DNA from: Mycoplasmatota bacterium
Lineage (GTDB): Bacteria > Bacillota_I > Bacilli_A > RF39 > UBA660
NCBI GenBank assembly: GCA_022774645.1
Contig: JALFKQ010000015.1
Location: 1-43,104 of the forward strand
Direction of reading: 5' to 3'
Length of the DNA stretch: 43,104 bases
The notes under the pieces are model-generated. The model made no database searches. It had not been told where the DNA came from and saw nothing but the letters and a program-made list of their open reading frames with translations. The position numbers and the translations under genes are program-made. Shown here in pieces: positions 18,184 through 26,248 of the stretch. Each line of letters opens with the position of its first letter. The stretch's first letter is position 1.

Positions 18184-18804
18184 ATGCAAGAATTCAATAT
18201 AATTTTAAATTGTGATGAAGATGTTTCATTAAGTGAAGAAGAATTAAAACAAATGATAGAAGAAACATTTCTTAGATCAAGAACAATTGATGAAGTGATT
18301 CAAGAAAAAGAAGCAGAGTTTCAAGAGATAAATGAACAATATGAATGTTTAAGAAAAATATTTAAAGAAACAGTAAGAATAGAAAAAGAATCAATGAAAA
18401 GATTAAGAATTACATCAATATTAATGTCAATCTATAAAACATTAGCTACTGTTGCAAATCCTAATATATCAAAAGAAGAATTTGATAATATTAAAAGATT
18501 AATAAAAAGTAATATTGAAGAATCAAAAAAAGATTTAATTCTTATTAGTCAAATTGAAGAAAAGTTTAGAAAATTAACTAAATACAATACATTAGAAACT
18601 ATGGGAACAATGGCAGATCTAATGACACTTTTAGTTGATAAAACTAATGCTACTGAAGCTAATGTTGTTTCAAAGATAAATACTTTAACAGCCAGAATAA
18701 AAGGTTTTAATGTAATAGAGTCAGAAAGAGAAGAGAAAAAACAAGAAGAAAAAAAAGAAGAAGTTGATGCAGTTGTATTAAAACTTGGCATGAAAAAATC
18801 CTAA
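18184..18804 (+). CDS. Hypothetical coiled-coil protein
   Basis: I do not recognise this 206-residue cytoplasmic protein. Residues about 15-75 are acidic and form a likely coiled coil, residues 75-170 are mostly helical, and a Lys/Glu-rich stretch (about 180-193) precedes the basic C-terminus. No catalytic motif or membrane segment is visible. It lies 22 bases after mutS behind a GTGGGGAA site and is probably co-transcribed with it. Its stop codon is inside the terminator hairpin shared with the convergent rnhC gene, and the two coding regions overlap by four bases. Confidence 0.7.
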   Translation: MQEFNIILNCDEDVSLSEEELKQMIEETFLRSRTIDEVIQEKEAEFQEINEQYECLRKIFKETVRIEKESMKRLRITSILMSIYKTLATVANPNISKEEFDNIKRLIKSNIEESKKDLILISQIEEKFRKLTKYNTLETMGTMADLMTLLVDKTNATEANVVSKINTLTARIKGFNVIESEREEKKQEEKKEEVDAVVLKLGMKKS

Positions 18805-18819
18805 TTACTTAGGATTTTT
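18794..18819. terminator. Bidirectional terminator containing both convergent stop codons
   Basis: An 11-bp stem (18794-18804 with 18809-18819, core ATCCTAA/TTAGGAT, loop TTAC) flanked by A and T runs. It includes the stop of the rightward gene (18802-18804) and of rnhC (18803-18801). Confidence 0.85.
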
Positions 18820-19751
18820 ATTGTGTTCTTAAAATTAGTTTTTGCAATATTATCAAGTTCAATTTTACCATATTTTTTAACTATATCTTTTCCAACTGCA
18901 TCAACATTAGTTCCAGCTCCTTTTGGAATAGAAATACCATACTTATTACTTAATTTATCCATCTCTTGTAGAAATAAATATCTACTTATAACACTGGCAG
19001 CAGCAACACTTAAATGTTTACTTTCACCTTTAGTTAAAAATGTAATTCTAGTAACTTTATCAGTGATATTTTCTTGTTTTAAATAACTAAAATAACTTCT
19101 AGGAGTAGTAAATTGATCAACTATTATTTTATGATAAGGAATACCTTTATTAGAAAGTTCATATAAAACTCTATTATGAAGTATAGTCTTAATCTTATTC
19201 ATATTAAAACCTTTATTAGAAAGTTCATTATATTTTTTATTACTTAAAGTAAATGTCACATAAGGAATCTTTGACATAAGAATAGGAGCACATCTTCTAA
19301 TTTTATCATCTGTCATTTTCTTTGAATCCATAATTTTTAAATCTTCTAGTAGTTTTCTTGTACTTTTATCTACTAAAGTAGCAGTAACTATAATAGGCCC
19401 AAAATAGTCACCAGTACCAACTTCATCACTACCAATAGCATCATAATAGTAGTATGTTTTATCATCTTCTTTTTCTTCTTTTTTCTTTAACTCACTATCT
19501 ATATCTCTATTATTATAATGACTTTCTAAGTCTTTCCACATATTAGCATCAATATCAGCAGATATACCTTGAAACATAACTTTACCACTCTCATATAAAG
19601 TTATTATAGTACCACCTTCTTCTGCTTGAAATACTGAATATGGAGGTTTCTTATCTCTTCTTAATAAGTCATAATAATCAATCATTTTTTCTTTGATATT
19701 ATCACTAGGCTTAAATACTATTGTCTTTTGCTTTTCCACTTTTATCACCAT
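18801..19751 (-). CDS. rnhC: Ribonuclease HIII
   Basis: RNase HIII cleaves RNA in RNA-DNA hybrids such as R-loops and primers. The 316-residue protein has the N-terminal TBP-like substrate-binding domain (about residues 5-85), a charged linker, then the catalytic domain beginning with GSDEVGTGDYFGP (107-119), which carries the first Asp-Glu pair. A DSKKMTD stretch near 142 and a VAAASVISRY stretch near 251 are also typical. The DEVG[T]G form separates HIII from HII. An upstream TATAAT-like element is visible. ATG 19751 lacks a clear ribosome site; a GTG at 19739 with GGTGAT before it is an alternative start, which would remove only four residues. Confidence 0.94.
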   Translation of the reverse strand: MVIKVEKQKTIVFKPSDNIKEKMIDYYDLLRRDKKPPYSVFQAEEGGTIITLYESGKVMFQGISADIDANMWKDLESHYNNRDIDSELKKKEEKEDDKTYYYYDAIGSDEVGTGDYFGPIIVTATLVDKSTRKLLEDLKIMDSKKMTDDKIRRCAPILMSKIPYVTFTLSNKKYNELSNKGFNMNKIKTILHNRVLYELSNKGIPYHKIIVDQFTTPRSYFSYLKQENITDKVTRITFLTKGESKHLSVAAASVISRYLFLQEMDKLSNKYGISIPKGAGTNVDAVGKDIVKKYGKIELDNIAKTNFKNTIKILSN

Positions 19752-19837
19752 TTAATTATATTTAAATTATACAATAAATTTATTTATCTTGATACATATT
19801 TTAATTTAATTATTTAAACTTGTCAATCATATGTAAA

Positions 19838-19866
19838 TTGACTAGAAAACATGATAATGCTATAAT
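19838..19866 (+). promoter_or_regulatory. Strong promoter of the pilin-like DUF6273 gene
   Basis: TTGACT (19838-19843), 17-base spacer, TATAAT (19861-19866) with an extended TGC just before the -10. Confidence 0.75.
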
Positions 19867-19908
19867 TCAAGTATATTAAGTATAATAGAAGTAAAGGAGT
19901 AGGATAAA

Positions 19909-21030
19909 ATGAAAAATAAAGGATTTACATTAGTAGAGTTACTAGCAGTAATAGCAATATTAGCAATCCTAGTAATAATAGCATTACCAAACGTACTTAA
20001 AATGTTTAATGATGCTAAAAAGAATAGTTTCTTAACAGAAGCAAAAACACTTTACAGCGAAGTATCTAAAAAATACATATCTGAAAATATGAAAGGAAAT
20101 AAACTAACTTATATTAGTTCTGAAGATGATACTAAATTAGAAATGACTGGAAGAAATTTGCAATATTGTGTACTCTTAAATACTGATGGATCAGTAAAAA
20201 GTATGAAAGTATCAAATGGAGAGTGGATAGCAGAATTACCATCAGGTAAAAAGATAACTGATTTAAAGAATGCAGATTTAAAAGATGGAAATTTAAATGA
20301 TTATGACTGCTATAATCCGTTTAGAGATGACTCATGGGAAACAATAGCAAGTAATGTTAAAACAGGAAATACAAGTAAATACAATGTTGGAGATGAAAAA
20401 GAAGTAAAACTAAAAAAATATGGAACACATAAAGTAAGGATAGCAAATTTAAAATCACCAACAGAAGAAGGATGTGGAACAAATGGCTTTTCAGAAAGTG
20501 CATGTGGATTTGTAGTAGAGTTTACTGATATAATAACTACACATGTTATTAATCCAACTAGCAATAATACAGGTGGATGGCTAAATAGTCAAATGAAAAC
20601 ATTTATAAATAATGATATCTATAATTCATTACCACAAGAATTAAAGAGCGTAATCATTACTACTGAAACAGTATCAGGGCGTGGAAGATTAGATACAGTA
20701 GAATATTTTACATCACCAGATAAATTATACTTACTTTCAACAGCAGAAATATGGCCTCAAGGTACAGATAATGAAATTAATTTTGATACAGCAAGAGATA
20801 AAACTAGACAGTTAGATTATTATAAAATTAAAGGCGTTACTACAAATAGAGAGGATTGGAATGGTGCAATAAAAAAAGATAGTACAGGATCTGCATCTTG
20901 GTGGTGGCTCCGCTCTGCTTATTCTCGTGATATTAACTATTTCTACTTTGTCGCCGGTAATGGTGGTTGGAATATCAATATTGTTGCTATTGATTCAGGC
21001 GGCGTTTCTCCAGCTTTCCGAATTGGGTAA
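19909..21030 (+). CDS. Pilin-like surface protein with DUF6273 C-terminal domain
   Basis: Residues 1-30 are a class III type IV (pre)pilin signal: KGFTLVELLAVIAILAIL with the Glu at +5 and a long hydrophobic helix, normally cleaved after Gly by a prepilin peptidase. Residues about 36-135 form a pilin-like stalk. Residues about 140-373 hold a DUF6273-type domain ending in WWWLRS (331-336) and GGVSPAFRIG. Such C-terminal folds are often ligand-binding or variable. The last 44 codons, from 20899, use codons unlike the rest of the gene: all three Arg are CGN and none of the six Gly is GGA. That suggests gene conversion or a variable cassette. It is monocistronic with a strong promoter. No assembly genes are nearby. 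Confidence 0.8.
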   Translation: MKNKGFTLVELLAVIAILAILVIIALPNVLKMFNDAKKNSFLTEAKTLYSEVSKKYISENMKGNKLTYISSEDDTKLEMTGRNLQYCVLLNTDGSVKSMKVSNGEWIAELPSGKKITDLKNADLKDGNLNDYDCYNPFRDDSWETIASNVKTGNTSKYNVGDEKEVKLKKYGTHKVRIANLKSPTEEGCGTNGFSESACGFVVEFTDIITTHVINPTSNNTGGWLNSQMKTFINNDIYNSLPQELKSVIITTETVSGRGRLDTVEYFTSPDKLYLLSTAEIWPQGTDNEINFDTARDKTRQLDYYKIKGVTTNREDWNGAIKKDSTGSASWWWLRSAYSRDINYFYFVAGNGGWNINIVAIDSGGVSPAFRIG

Positions 21031-21361
21031 TAAATTGAAAGATAGATAGTTAAAAGTTTTGTAAAAAATATAAAAAAATGTTTAACCGATTAATCAAAAA
21101 GATTGAGAAGATAATAATGAGCGTGCTCTAAATGGAAGTTAGAACTAACGAATTGAATGGAATGAATAATAATTTATATTTTAAATTATCTGTAAAAAAC
21201 TACCCAGAAAATTAAAATTATAATTGATAGTGTTAAATAAAGATTAATTAAGCATTTCCTATTGGATTTGCTTTTTTAATTTACATTAAAATAAAATTAA
21301 TGTTCAAAAATAATAATCTTATGGTAAAATTAAATTAGATTTAAAATAGTAGGGTGGGATT
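21031..21361 (+). other. Gene-poor stretch after the DUF6273 gene
   Basis: This stretch of about 330 bases has no convincing gene. A 27-codon open frame (21132-21215) has no ribosome site. A GTTAG-AA-CTAAC mini-hairpin lies at about 21137-21148. A weak terminator-like hairpin (AGCA..TCC/GGA..TGCT, then six T) lies at 21251-21277. A promoter element for the next gene is near the end. It could hold decayed sequence or a structured RNA; nothing decides this. Confidence 0.4.
21322..21330 (+). promoter_or_regulatory. Extended -10 promoter of the dNMP kinase gene
   Basis: TGG followed by TAAAAT (21325-21330); no good -35. The same TGG-TAAAAT arrangement precedes the HAD gene at 29816. Confidence 0.45.
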
Positions 21362-22096
21362 ATGAAAAGAGCAAAAATAATTGTAATTGAGGGCACAGAT
21401 GGTTCAGGAAAAGAAACACAAAGTAAAAAAATAGAAGAACATTATAAAAATGAAGGACTAAAAGTAAAAACATATTCATTTCCAGAATATAGCTCACCAA
21501 CAGGTAAAATAGTAGGCGGTTCTTACTTAGGAAAACCTGAGATAGGTGATTCAGTCTTTCCAGAAACATCAGCAAATGTAGATCCACTTGTTAGTAGTTT
21601 ATATTATGCAGCCGACAGAAGATACAATTTCTTAAAGTATATTGAAGAAGAATTATATAAAAATGATATTATTATATTGGATAGATATACAACTTCAAAT
21701 ATGGGACATCAAGCAGGAAAAGCAAAAAATAAAAAAGAAGAAGATAAAATATTAAAATTTATTGAAAAATTAGAATTTGATTTATGCGAGTTACCTAGAC
21801 CTGATGTAGTAGTATTTCTATATATGCCATTTGAAGCAGCTAAAGAATTAAGAAAAGGTAGAGTAGCTGGAGATGGAAATGAAAACAATGAAAAACATTT
21901 AAGAAAAGCAGAACAAACATATTTAGATATATCAGAAAGATATGGATGGACTCACATTGATTGTTTAAAAACTGATAAATTTGAAAAACTAGAAGATATA
22001 AAACCAATAGACGAAATAACAGAAGAAATAATAGAATGTTTAAATCAAGAATTACAAAGAGAATCAAAAATAGTTAAAAAAATGACAAGATTTTAG
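21362..22096 (+). CDS. tmk: Thymidylate kinase-like deoxynucleoside monophosphate kinase
   Basis: This kinase phosphorylates dTMP to dTDP (or a related dNMP) with ATP. The 244-residue protein has the P-loop GTDGSGKET at 10-18, the DRY motif of the Tmk family near residue 104 and a LID-like basic stretch (KELRKGRV) near 162. The EPGGT motif of ordinary bacterial Tmk is replaced by FPEYSSPTGK, followed by an acidic insertion, so it belongs to a divergent subgroup and is longer than usual (about 205-215). Substrate preference is therefore uncertain. The ATG lies just after a GTAGGGTGGG ribosome site. Confidence 0.85.
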   Translation: MKRAKIIVIEGTDGSGKETQSKKIEEHYKNEGLKVKTYSFPEYSSPTGKIVGGSYLGKPEIGDSVFPETSANVDPLVSSLYYAADRRYNFLKYIEEELYKNDIIILDRYTTSNMGHQAGKAKNKKEEDKILKFIEKLEFDLCELPRPDVVVFLYMPFEAAKELRKGRVAGDGNENNEKHLRKAEQTYLDISERYGWTHIDCLKTDKFEKLEDIKPIDEITEEIIECLNQELQRESKIVKKMTRF

Positions 22097-22103
22097 GTGA
22101 AAT

Positions 22104-22952
22104 ATGGTAATAAAATCATTAAAAAATAAAAAAAGATTAAATATATTTTTAAAAATAGCAATTATATTTTTATCAGTATTACTAGTAGTAACTATAGTAA
22201 GTAAAATATATTTTAATAAAATATCAAAAAAAGAAGATTTTCTTACATTAAAACAAGAAAATGTGTTTTGTAATTTAGATTTAATAAAAACACCTTATGG
22301 TATATATAATAACTACTATATAACAACAACAGACTATAAAAATTATGTAATAATAAAGATGTCAGAAAATGAATATAATAAACTTTTGAAATTTAACTTT
22401 TCTAAAGAAAAATATAATATAAAAGGCATTTCTAAAAAAATAGATGAAAAAACATTAAATGAAATAAAAAATTCAATAAATGATGGTAAAAGTAATTTCG
22501 AAAAAAATATATTATATTTAGATGCATATACAATATCAATAACAAGTAAATTAGTAATAATATCTATAATCTTATTATTAATAAGTATATATTTGTTAGT
22601 AATAAATACTTTGTTTTTAAAATCAATAAGTATTGATAAAAATGCTTTAAAGAAACAAGATAAAGAAGAATATGAAAGATTTGGTAAATTATACATATCT
22701 AAAAATTATATATTCAAAAAAGATACATTCGATTTAATAAATATAAAAGATATAATACTTATGTATGAAAAAAATAATAAAATAACATTAGTAACAAAAG
22801 TAAATGAAATATATAAGTTTGATAGCGATAAAAATTATGATTTATTTGATATAATTTTGAGCAAAAATAATAATATAATTATTGGTATAAATAAAGATAT
22901 AATTAAACAAATAAAAAAAGAATACAATATAACAATAGAGGAAGTTTTTTAA
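22104..22952 (+). CDS. Two-helix membrane protein of unknown function
   Basis: I do not recognise this 282-residue protein. It has a basic start, a first membrane helix (about residues 14-34), an extracytoplasmic segment of about 110 residues, a second helix (about 148-172) and a cytosolic C-terminal domain of about 110 residues that resembles a PH-like/YcxB-type beta domain in its strand pattern (weak). It starts eight bases after the kinase gene behind AGGTGA, so they are likely co-transcribed. It ends inside a hairpin shared with the convergent small gene. Confidence 0.65.
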   Translation: MVIKSLKNKKRLNIFLKIAIIFLSVLLVVTIVSKIYFNKISKKEDFLTLKQENVFCNLDLIKTPYGIYNNYYITTTDYKNYVIIKMSENEYNKLLKFNFSKEKYNIKGISKKIDEKTLNEIKNSINDGKSNFEKNILYLDAYTISITSKLVIISIILLLISIYLLVINTLFLKSISIDKNALKKQDKEEYERFGKLYISKNYIFKKDTFDLINIKDIILMYEKNNKITLVTKVNEIYKFDSDKNYDLFDIILSKNNNIIIGINKDIIKQIKKEYNITIEEVF

Positions 22953-22961
22953 ACTTCCTCT
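22937..22961. terminator. Hairpin between convergent membrane-protein genes
   Basis: AGAGGAAGTTT pairs with AAACTTCCTCT around a TTT loop (11 bp). It contains the stop of the rightward gene and lies immediately before the stop of the leftward gene. T runs are short. Confidence 0.7.
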
Positions 22962-23159
22962 TTAATTATTGCATCCACAATTAGAATTACAACCATTATT
23001 ATTAATAAAACCTACACCAAAAATAATTACAAGTAAAATGAACAATACTAATATAATTGCAGCTCCATATCCATAACCATTAGAGTAGTATCCTGGGTAG
23101 CTATTATACATCATACTATTACCACCAGCATAACCACCATTGTATCCATAATAATACAT
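22962..23159 (-). CDS. Small Gly/Tyr-rich membrane protein, YjcZ-like
   Basis: This 65-residue protein has a Tyr-, Gly- and Asn-rich N-terminal half (about residues 1-32), a single membrane helix rich in Ile, Leu and Val (AAIILVLFILLVIIFGVGFI, about 33-52) and a short Asn/Cys tail. The helix resembles that of YjcZ-family small proteins, known from Bacillus and often labelled sporulation-related. An AAGGAGG site precedes the ATG. The three tail Cys (GC..NC.C pattern) might bind metal or cross-link. Function is unknown; the family link rests on the helix pattern. Confidence 0.6.
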   Translation of the reverse strand: MYYYGYNGGYAGGNSMMYNSYPGYYSNGYGYGAAIILVLFILLVIIFGVGFINNNGCNSNCGCNN

Positions 23160-23210
23160 TATTATACCTCCTTAACTTTCCTATATTATTTTATGGCTTA
23201 TAACAAATAC

Positions 23211-23272
23211 TTGACACCACTAAGTACCAAAAATAATTAATAATTTACTTATCTTTCATTATTTTGTATAAT
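23211..23272 (+). promoter_or_regulatory. Promoter region of the SEDS gene
   Basis: Two candidates overlap: TTGACA (23211-23216) with TAATTA after 17 bases, and TTTACT (23244-23249) with TATAAT (23267-23272) after 17 bases. The second would give a leader of only about nine bases. Confidence 0.5.
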
Positions 23273-23287
23273 TATATTGAGTAAAAT

Positions 23288-24490
23288 ATGAAAAAATATA
23301 TAGTGAAAGTATTTAAAAATTTAAATAAAAGTTTGTTCTTTTGGACAATGCTTTATGCTATTGGTGGTGCTTTTTTAATATTAGATGCATCACTTATTTC
23401 AGCTACACTTACATATGGTTATGATAATCCATATCATTTTTTCATAGCACAATTAGCATTTATAGTTGTTTCATTAATAGGAGCATACATAATAATTAAA
23501 TTTATACCTACTAAGATATATGGAATAGCTTCGATTTTTATTGGTGGAATTTTGATAGTTGCCCTCGTTGGAACATTTGGAGGAAACTGGATTGGAAATG
23601 GGGTTAGAGCAGTAACATTGCAAATAGGTGGATTTACATTGCAGCCAGCAGAATTTTTAAAAATAGCTTTAATAATGTTTATGGGTTCATTTTATTATTA
23701 CAGATCAAAAAATCCTAAATTGAAGTCTTGGTGGTGGCTTGCATTAATTCCAAGTATTACTGTATTTGCAATAGTTATGTTTGGTGGAGACTTTGGAACA
23801 GCAGCAATAATAGCAGCATTGTCAGCTCTTATATTTGTAGCGGTGCCAACATCTAAAGAAGAAATATGGTTTAATAGAATAAAAAGAATAGCAATAATTG
23901 GTTTAGTTGGATCAGTACTTGCATTAAAACTTGGATATTTAGTAATACCAGAAGAAAAGCTAAAATCAGATTATAGACTTAATAGATTTATATATACAAA
24001 TCCTTGTGATAGATATGAAGAAAACTCAGGATATCAAGTTTGTAATGGATTTATTGCAATTGATAATGGTGGTCTTAAAGGAGTAGGTATAGGAAACTCA
24101 GTCCAAAAATACTTATATTTACCAGCAAGTCATACAGATTTTATTTTTCCAATAGTTGTAGAAGAATTAGGCTCAATAGTAGGAGTACTTATAATAGTAG
24201 GATTTATGTATATAATTGCTTTAATATTTAGAGTGGCATCTTCATCATATAATTTACAAAACTCAATAATATGTTACGGAATTGGAATAAATTTAATGCT
24301 ACATATATTCGTAAATTTAGGTGGAGTACTTGGAATTATTCCATTAACAGGTGTCCCATTACCATTTTTAAGCTATGGTGGCAGTTTCTGTATAACAACA
24401 ATATGTTCACTAGCATTAGTACAAAGAATACATATTGAGAATAAAGAAGAAAAGAAAAAAAGAGAAATAAATAAAATAGTAAATAGATAA
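23288..24490 (+). CDS. SEDS-family peptidoglycan polymerase (FtsW/RodA/SpoVE)
   Basis: SEDS proteins polymerise lipid II into glycan strands with a partner class B PBP. The 400-residue protein has about ten membrane helices. The extracellular loop contains the family hallmarks: QPAEFLK near residue 118, GGDFGTA near 161 with the catalytic-type Asp, and LPASHTDFIFPIVVEELG near 277. The end shows the typical PLPFLSYGGS motif near 357. The loop also holds two Cys (CDRYEENSGYQVC) that could form a disulfide. It may be FtsW, RodA or SpoVE; without a neighbouring PBP I cannot choose. No Shine-Dalgarno sequence lies before the ATG. Confidence 0.9.
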   Translation: MKKYIVKVFKNLNKSLFFWTMLYAIGGAFLILDASLISATLTYGYDNPYHFFIAQLAFIVVSLIGAYIIIKFIPTKIYGIASIFIGGILIVALVGTFGGNWIGNGVRAVTLQIGGFTLQPAEFLKIALIMFMGSFYYYRSKNPKLKSWWWLALIPSITVFAIVMFGGDFGTAAIIAALSALIFVAVPTSKEEIWFNRIKRIAIIGLVGSVLALKLGYLVIPEEKLKSDYRLNRFIYTNPCDRYEENSGYQVCNGFIAIDNGGLKGVGIGNSVQKYLYLPASHTDFIFPIVVEELGSIVGVLIIVGFMYIIALIFRVASSSYNLQNSIICYGIGINLMLHIFVNLGGVLGIIPLTGVPLPFLSYGGSFCITTICSLALVQRIHIENKEEKKKREINKIVNR

Positions 24491-24525
24491 AACTCAGTAT
24501 TTATCACAAATAAGCCCTAAAATAC

Positions 24526-24554
24526 TAGACATCTTAATAAAATTGTGGTATTAT
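24526..24554 (+). promoter_or_regulatory. rplS promoter
   Basis: TAGACA (24526-24531), 17-base spacer, TATTAT (24549-24554). Confidence 0.65.
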
Positions 24555-24560
24555 CATATT

Positions 24561-24601
24561 GCTTAATCCGATGCATCAATTTATGTAAGATTAAAGAAAG
24601 C
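24561..24601 (+). promoter_or_regulatory. Possible structured leader of rplS (L19 leader-like)
   Basis: In the 5' untranslated region TTAATC (24563-24568) pairs with GATTAA (24589-24594), and outer GC/GC bases can extend the stem. A GATGCATC palindrome lies in the loop. The hairpin ends just before the AAAGGAGG site. Firmicutes L19 mRNAs carry autoregulatory leaders of this kind; the match is by position and shape only. Confidence 0.35.
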
Positions 24602-24620
24602 ACAAAGGAGGACTAGTAGT

Positions 24621-24959
24621 ATGAATTTAATTGACAAAATCAACAAAAAACAAATTAATCCAAATGTTCCTGCATTTCAAGTAGGAGATACTGTAAGAGT
24701 TGATGTTAAAATTAAAGAAGGTAAAAGAGAAAGAATTCAAGCATTTGAAGGAATTGTAACAGCTCGTAAAGGTGGAAGTGTATCTGAAACATTTACAGTT
24801 CGTAAGAAAAGTGGAAATGTTGGTATTAACAGAGTTTTCCCAGTAAACAGCCCAATTATTGATAAAATAACAGTTGTTAAAAAAGGAAAAGTAAGAAGAG
24901 CTAAACTTAACTTCTTAAAGAATATCACAGGAAGCTTTAAAATTAAAGAAAGAAATTAG
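24621..24959 (+). CDS. rplS: Large ribosomal subunit protein bL19
   Basis: bL19 sits at the interface of the ribosomal subunits. The 112-residue protein has the usual length and motifs: the PAFQVGDTVRVDVKI start, RIQAFEGIV near residue 39, the SVSETFTVRKKS block near 53 and the GINRVFPVNSP block near 68. It has its own promoter, possible leader and terminator, so it is a separate transcript. The usual neighbours trmD and rimM are not here. The unusually G/C-rich codons (CGT for Arg) fit a highly expressed gene. Confidence 0.97.
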   Translation: MNLIDKINKKQINPNVPAFQVGDTVRVDVKIKEGKRERIQAFEGIVTARKGGSVSETFTVRKKSGNVGINRVFPVNSPIIDKITVVKKGKVRRAKLNFLKNITGSFKIKERN

Positions 24960-24980
24960 GTTGTGAACCTAATTTTTTTT
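24953..24980 (+). terminator. Terminator of rplS
   Basis: AAATTAGGTT pairs with AACCTAATTT around GTG, followed by a run of eight T. The stop codon (TAG) is in the stem. Confidence 0.9.
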
Positions 24981-24999
24981 AAAACGAAAGGAATAAAAA

Positions 25000-25494
25000 A
25001 TGGTTAAATTTTTAAAAGAAGCAAAAGATTATATAATCATAATAATAGTAGTAGTCTTAATAAGAACATTTGTAGTGACACCAGCTATGGTTGATGGGGA
25101 TAGTATGAATGATACACTACTTGATGGTAATCTAGTACTAATAAATAAAATAGGTTATAGAATAAATGGCACTAAAAGATTTGATATAGTTGTTTTAAAA
25201 AACGAAGCTGACAATGATAGAATTATAAAAAGGGTAATAGGACTTCCAAACGAAAAAATAGAATATAAAGATAATAAACTATATATAAATGGAGAAGAAG
25301 TAAAAACAAATATAGATTTTAAAGATACAGAAGATTTTACAGCAGAAACAAAAGATAACGAATACTTTGTTTTAGGTGATAATAGAGAAGTATCAAAAGA
25401 TAGTAGAATACTTGGAAACTTTAAAAAAGAAGAAATACTTGGAAAAGTAAATATAAGATTTTATCCACTTGATAGAATAGGAAAAGTTAAATAA
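25000..25494 (+). CDS. lepB: Signal peptidase I
   Basis: LepB removes signal peptides from exported proteins at the outer membrane face. The 164-residue protein is a compact Gram-positive form: one N-terminal membrane helix (about residues 10-30), the catalytic Ser in GDSMNDTL (S36), the catalytic Lys in RIIKRVIGLP (near K78), and box E GDNREVSKDSR near 128. An AACGAAAGGAA ribosome site precedes the ATG. It lies just after the rplS terminator, an arrangement seen in some Firmicutes. A G-U-containing terminator hairpin follows. Confidence 0.94.
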   Translation: MVKFLKEAKDYIIIIIVVVLIRTFVVTPAMVDGDSMNDTLLDGNLVLINKIGYRINGTKRFDIVVLKNEADNDRIIKRVIGLPNEKIEYKDNKLYINGEEVKTNIDFKDTEDFTAETKDNEYFVLGDNREVSKDSRILGNFKKEEILGKVNIRFYPLDRIGKVK

Positions 25495-25497
25495 ATT

Positions 25498-25543
25498 AAT
25501 GAAGTTGTAGATAAATATAGATTTTGTCTTACAGCTTCATTTT
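25498..25543 (+). terminator. Terminator of lepB
   Basis: Bases 25498-25509 pair with 25530-25541 (12 bp with one G-U pair; core AATGAAG/CTTCATT), followed by T residues. Confidence 0.7.
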
Positions 25544-25597
25544 AAATTACGAATTTTTTTTGATATAATAAAGAAAACAACTATACAAGGAGTATTT

Positions 25598-26248
25598 ATG
25601 ACACTAGAAGAACTTAAAAAAGAATATGATAAGCTTCAACCTATATATGGAGATGAAAACTTAGATTCAATATATTTTGGTGGTAAAGATAATAATCCTG
25701 ATATATGTTTTGTATTTATGAACCCAACACGGAGAAATATAGCTTCTTCTAAAACCTGGAAAGGTTTAAAATCACCTTGGATTGGAACTAAAAATATATG
25801 GAAATTATTTTATCAGTTAGAACTTTTAGATAAAGAAATATATGATAAAATAAAAAGCAGTGATAAAAACTGGAGTGAAACATTTGCTAAGAAAGTATAC
25901 GATTCAGTAAAAAGTCATAATTACTTTATTACTAATCTAGGAAAATGTACTCAACTAGATGCAAGAGTTTTAAAAGACAATGTTTATAAAAACTATTTAG
26001 AATTATTAAAAAAAGAATTAGAAATAGTTAATCCAAAAGTAATAATACTATTTGGTAATCAAGTAAGTAAAATTGTACTTAATAAAAATATATCAGTTTC
26101 TAAATCAAGAAAAGAAAAATATATTTTAGAGATAAATAATAAAAAATATGATTGTTATACAGTATTTTATCCAGTGGGTAATGGAAGCTTTAATATTGAT
26201 AAATCAATTGAGGATATTAAATACATAATAAAGGAGGAATTAAAATGA
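25598..26248 (+). CDS. Uracil-DNA glycosylase superfamily protein
   Basis: This 216-residue protein resembles the UDG superfamily. The N-terminal strand-turn ICFVFMNPTRRNI (near residue 37) aligns with the water-activating motif. The stretch WIGTKNIWKLF near 62 and the strand VIILFGNQVSKIV near 148 match the Rossmann-like core. The usual C-terminal His-Pro/Ser loop is replaced by FYPVGNGSF, so glycosylase activity is uncertain. It opens a tight operon and overlaps the ASCH-Nudix gene by four bases (ATGA), suggesting a shared role in nucleotide or DNA sanitation. The rare CGG Arg codon occurs once, in the first motif. Confidence 0.75.
   Translation: MTLEELKKEYDKLQPIYGDENLDSIYFGGKDNNPDICFVFMNPTRRNIASSKTWKGLKSPWIGTKNIWKLFYQLELLDKEIYDKIKSSDKNWSETFAKKVYDSVKSHNYFITNLGKCTQLDARVLKDNVYKNYLELLKKELEIVNPKVIILFGNQVSKIVLNKNISVSKSRKEKYILEINNKKYDCYTVFYPVGNGSFNIDKSIEDIKYIIKEELK

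Noticed and set aside
21132-21215. Small open frame of 27 codons after the DUF6273 gene
   Set aside because: No ribosome site and no recognisable sequence.
25730-25732. Lone CGG codon as a sign of codon reassignment
   Set aside because: A single codon in a variable position of the UDG-like protein cannot test this; other CGN codons (CGA at 13204 and 26337) fit Arg.
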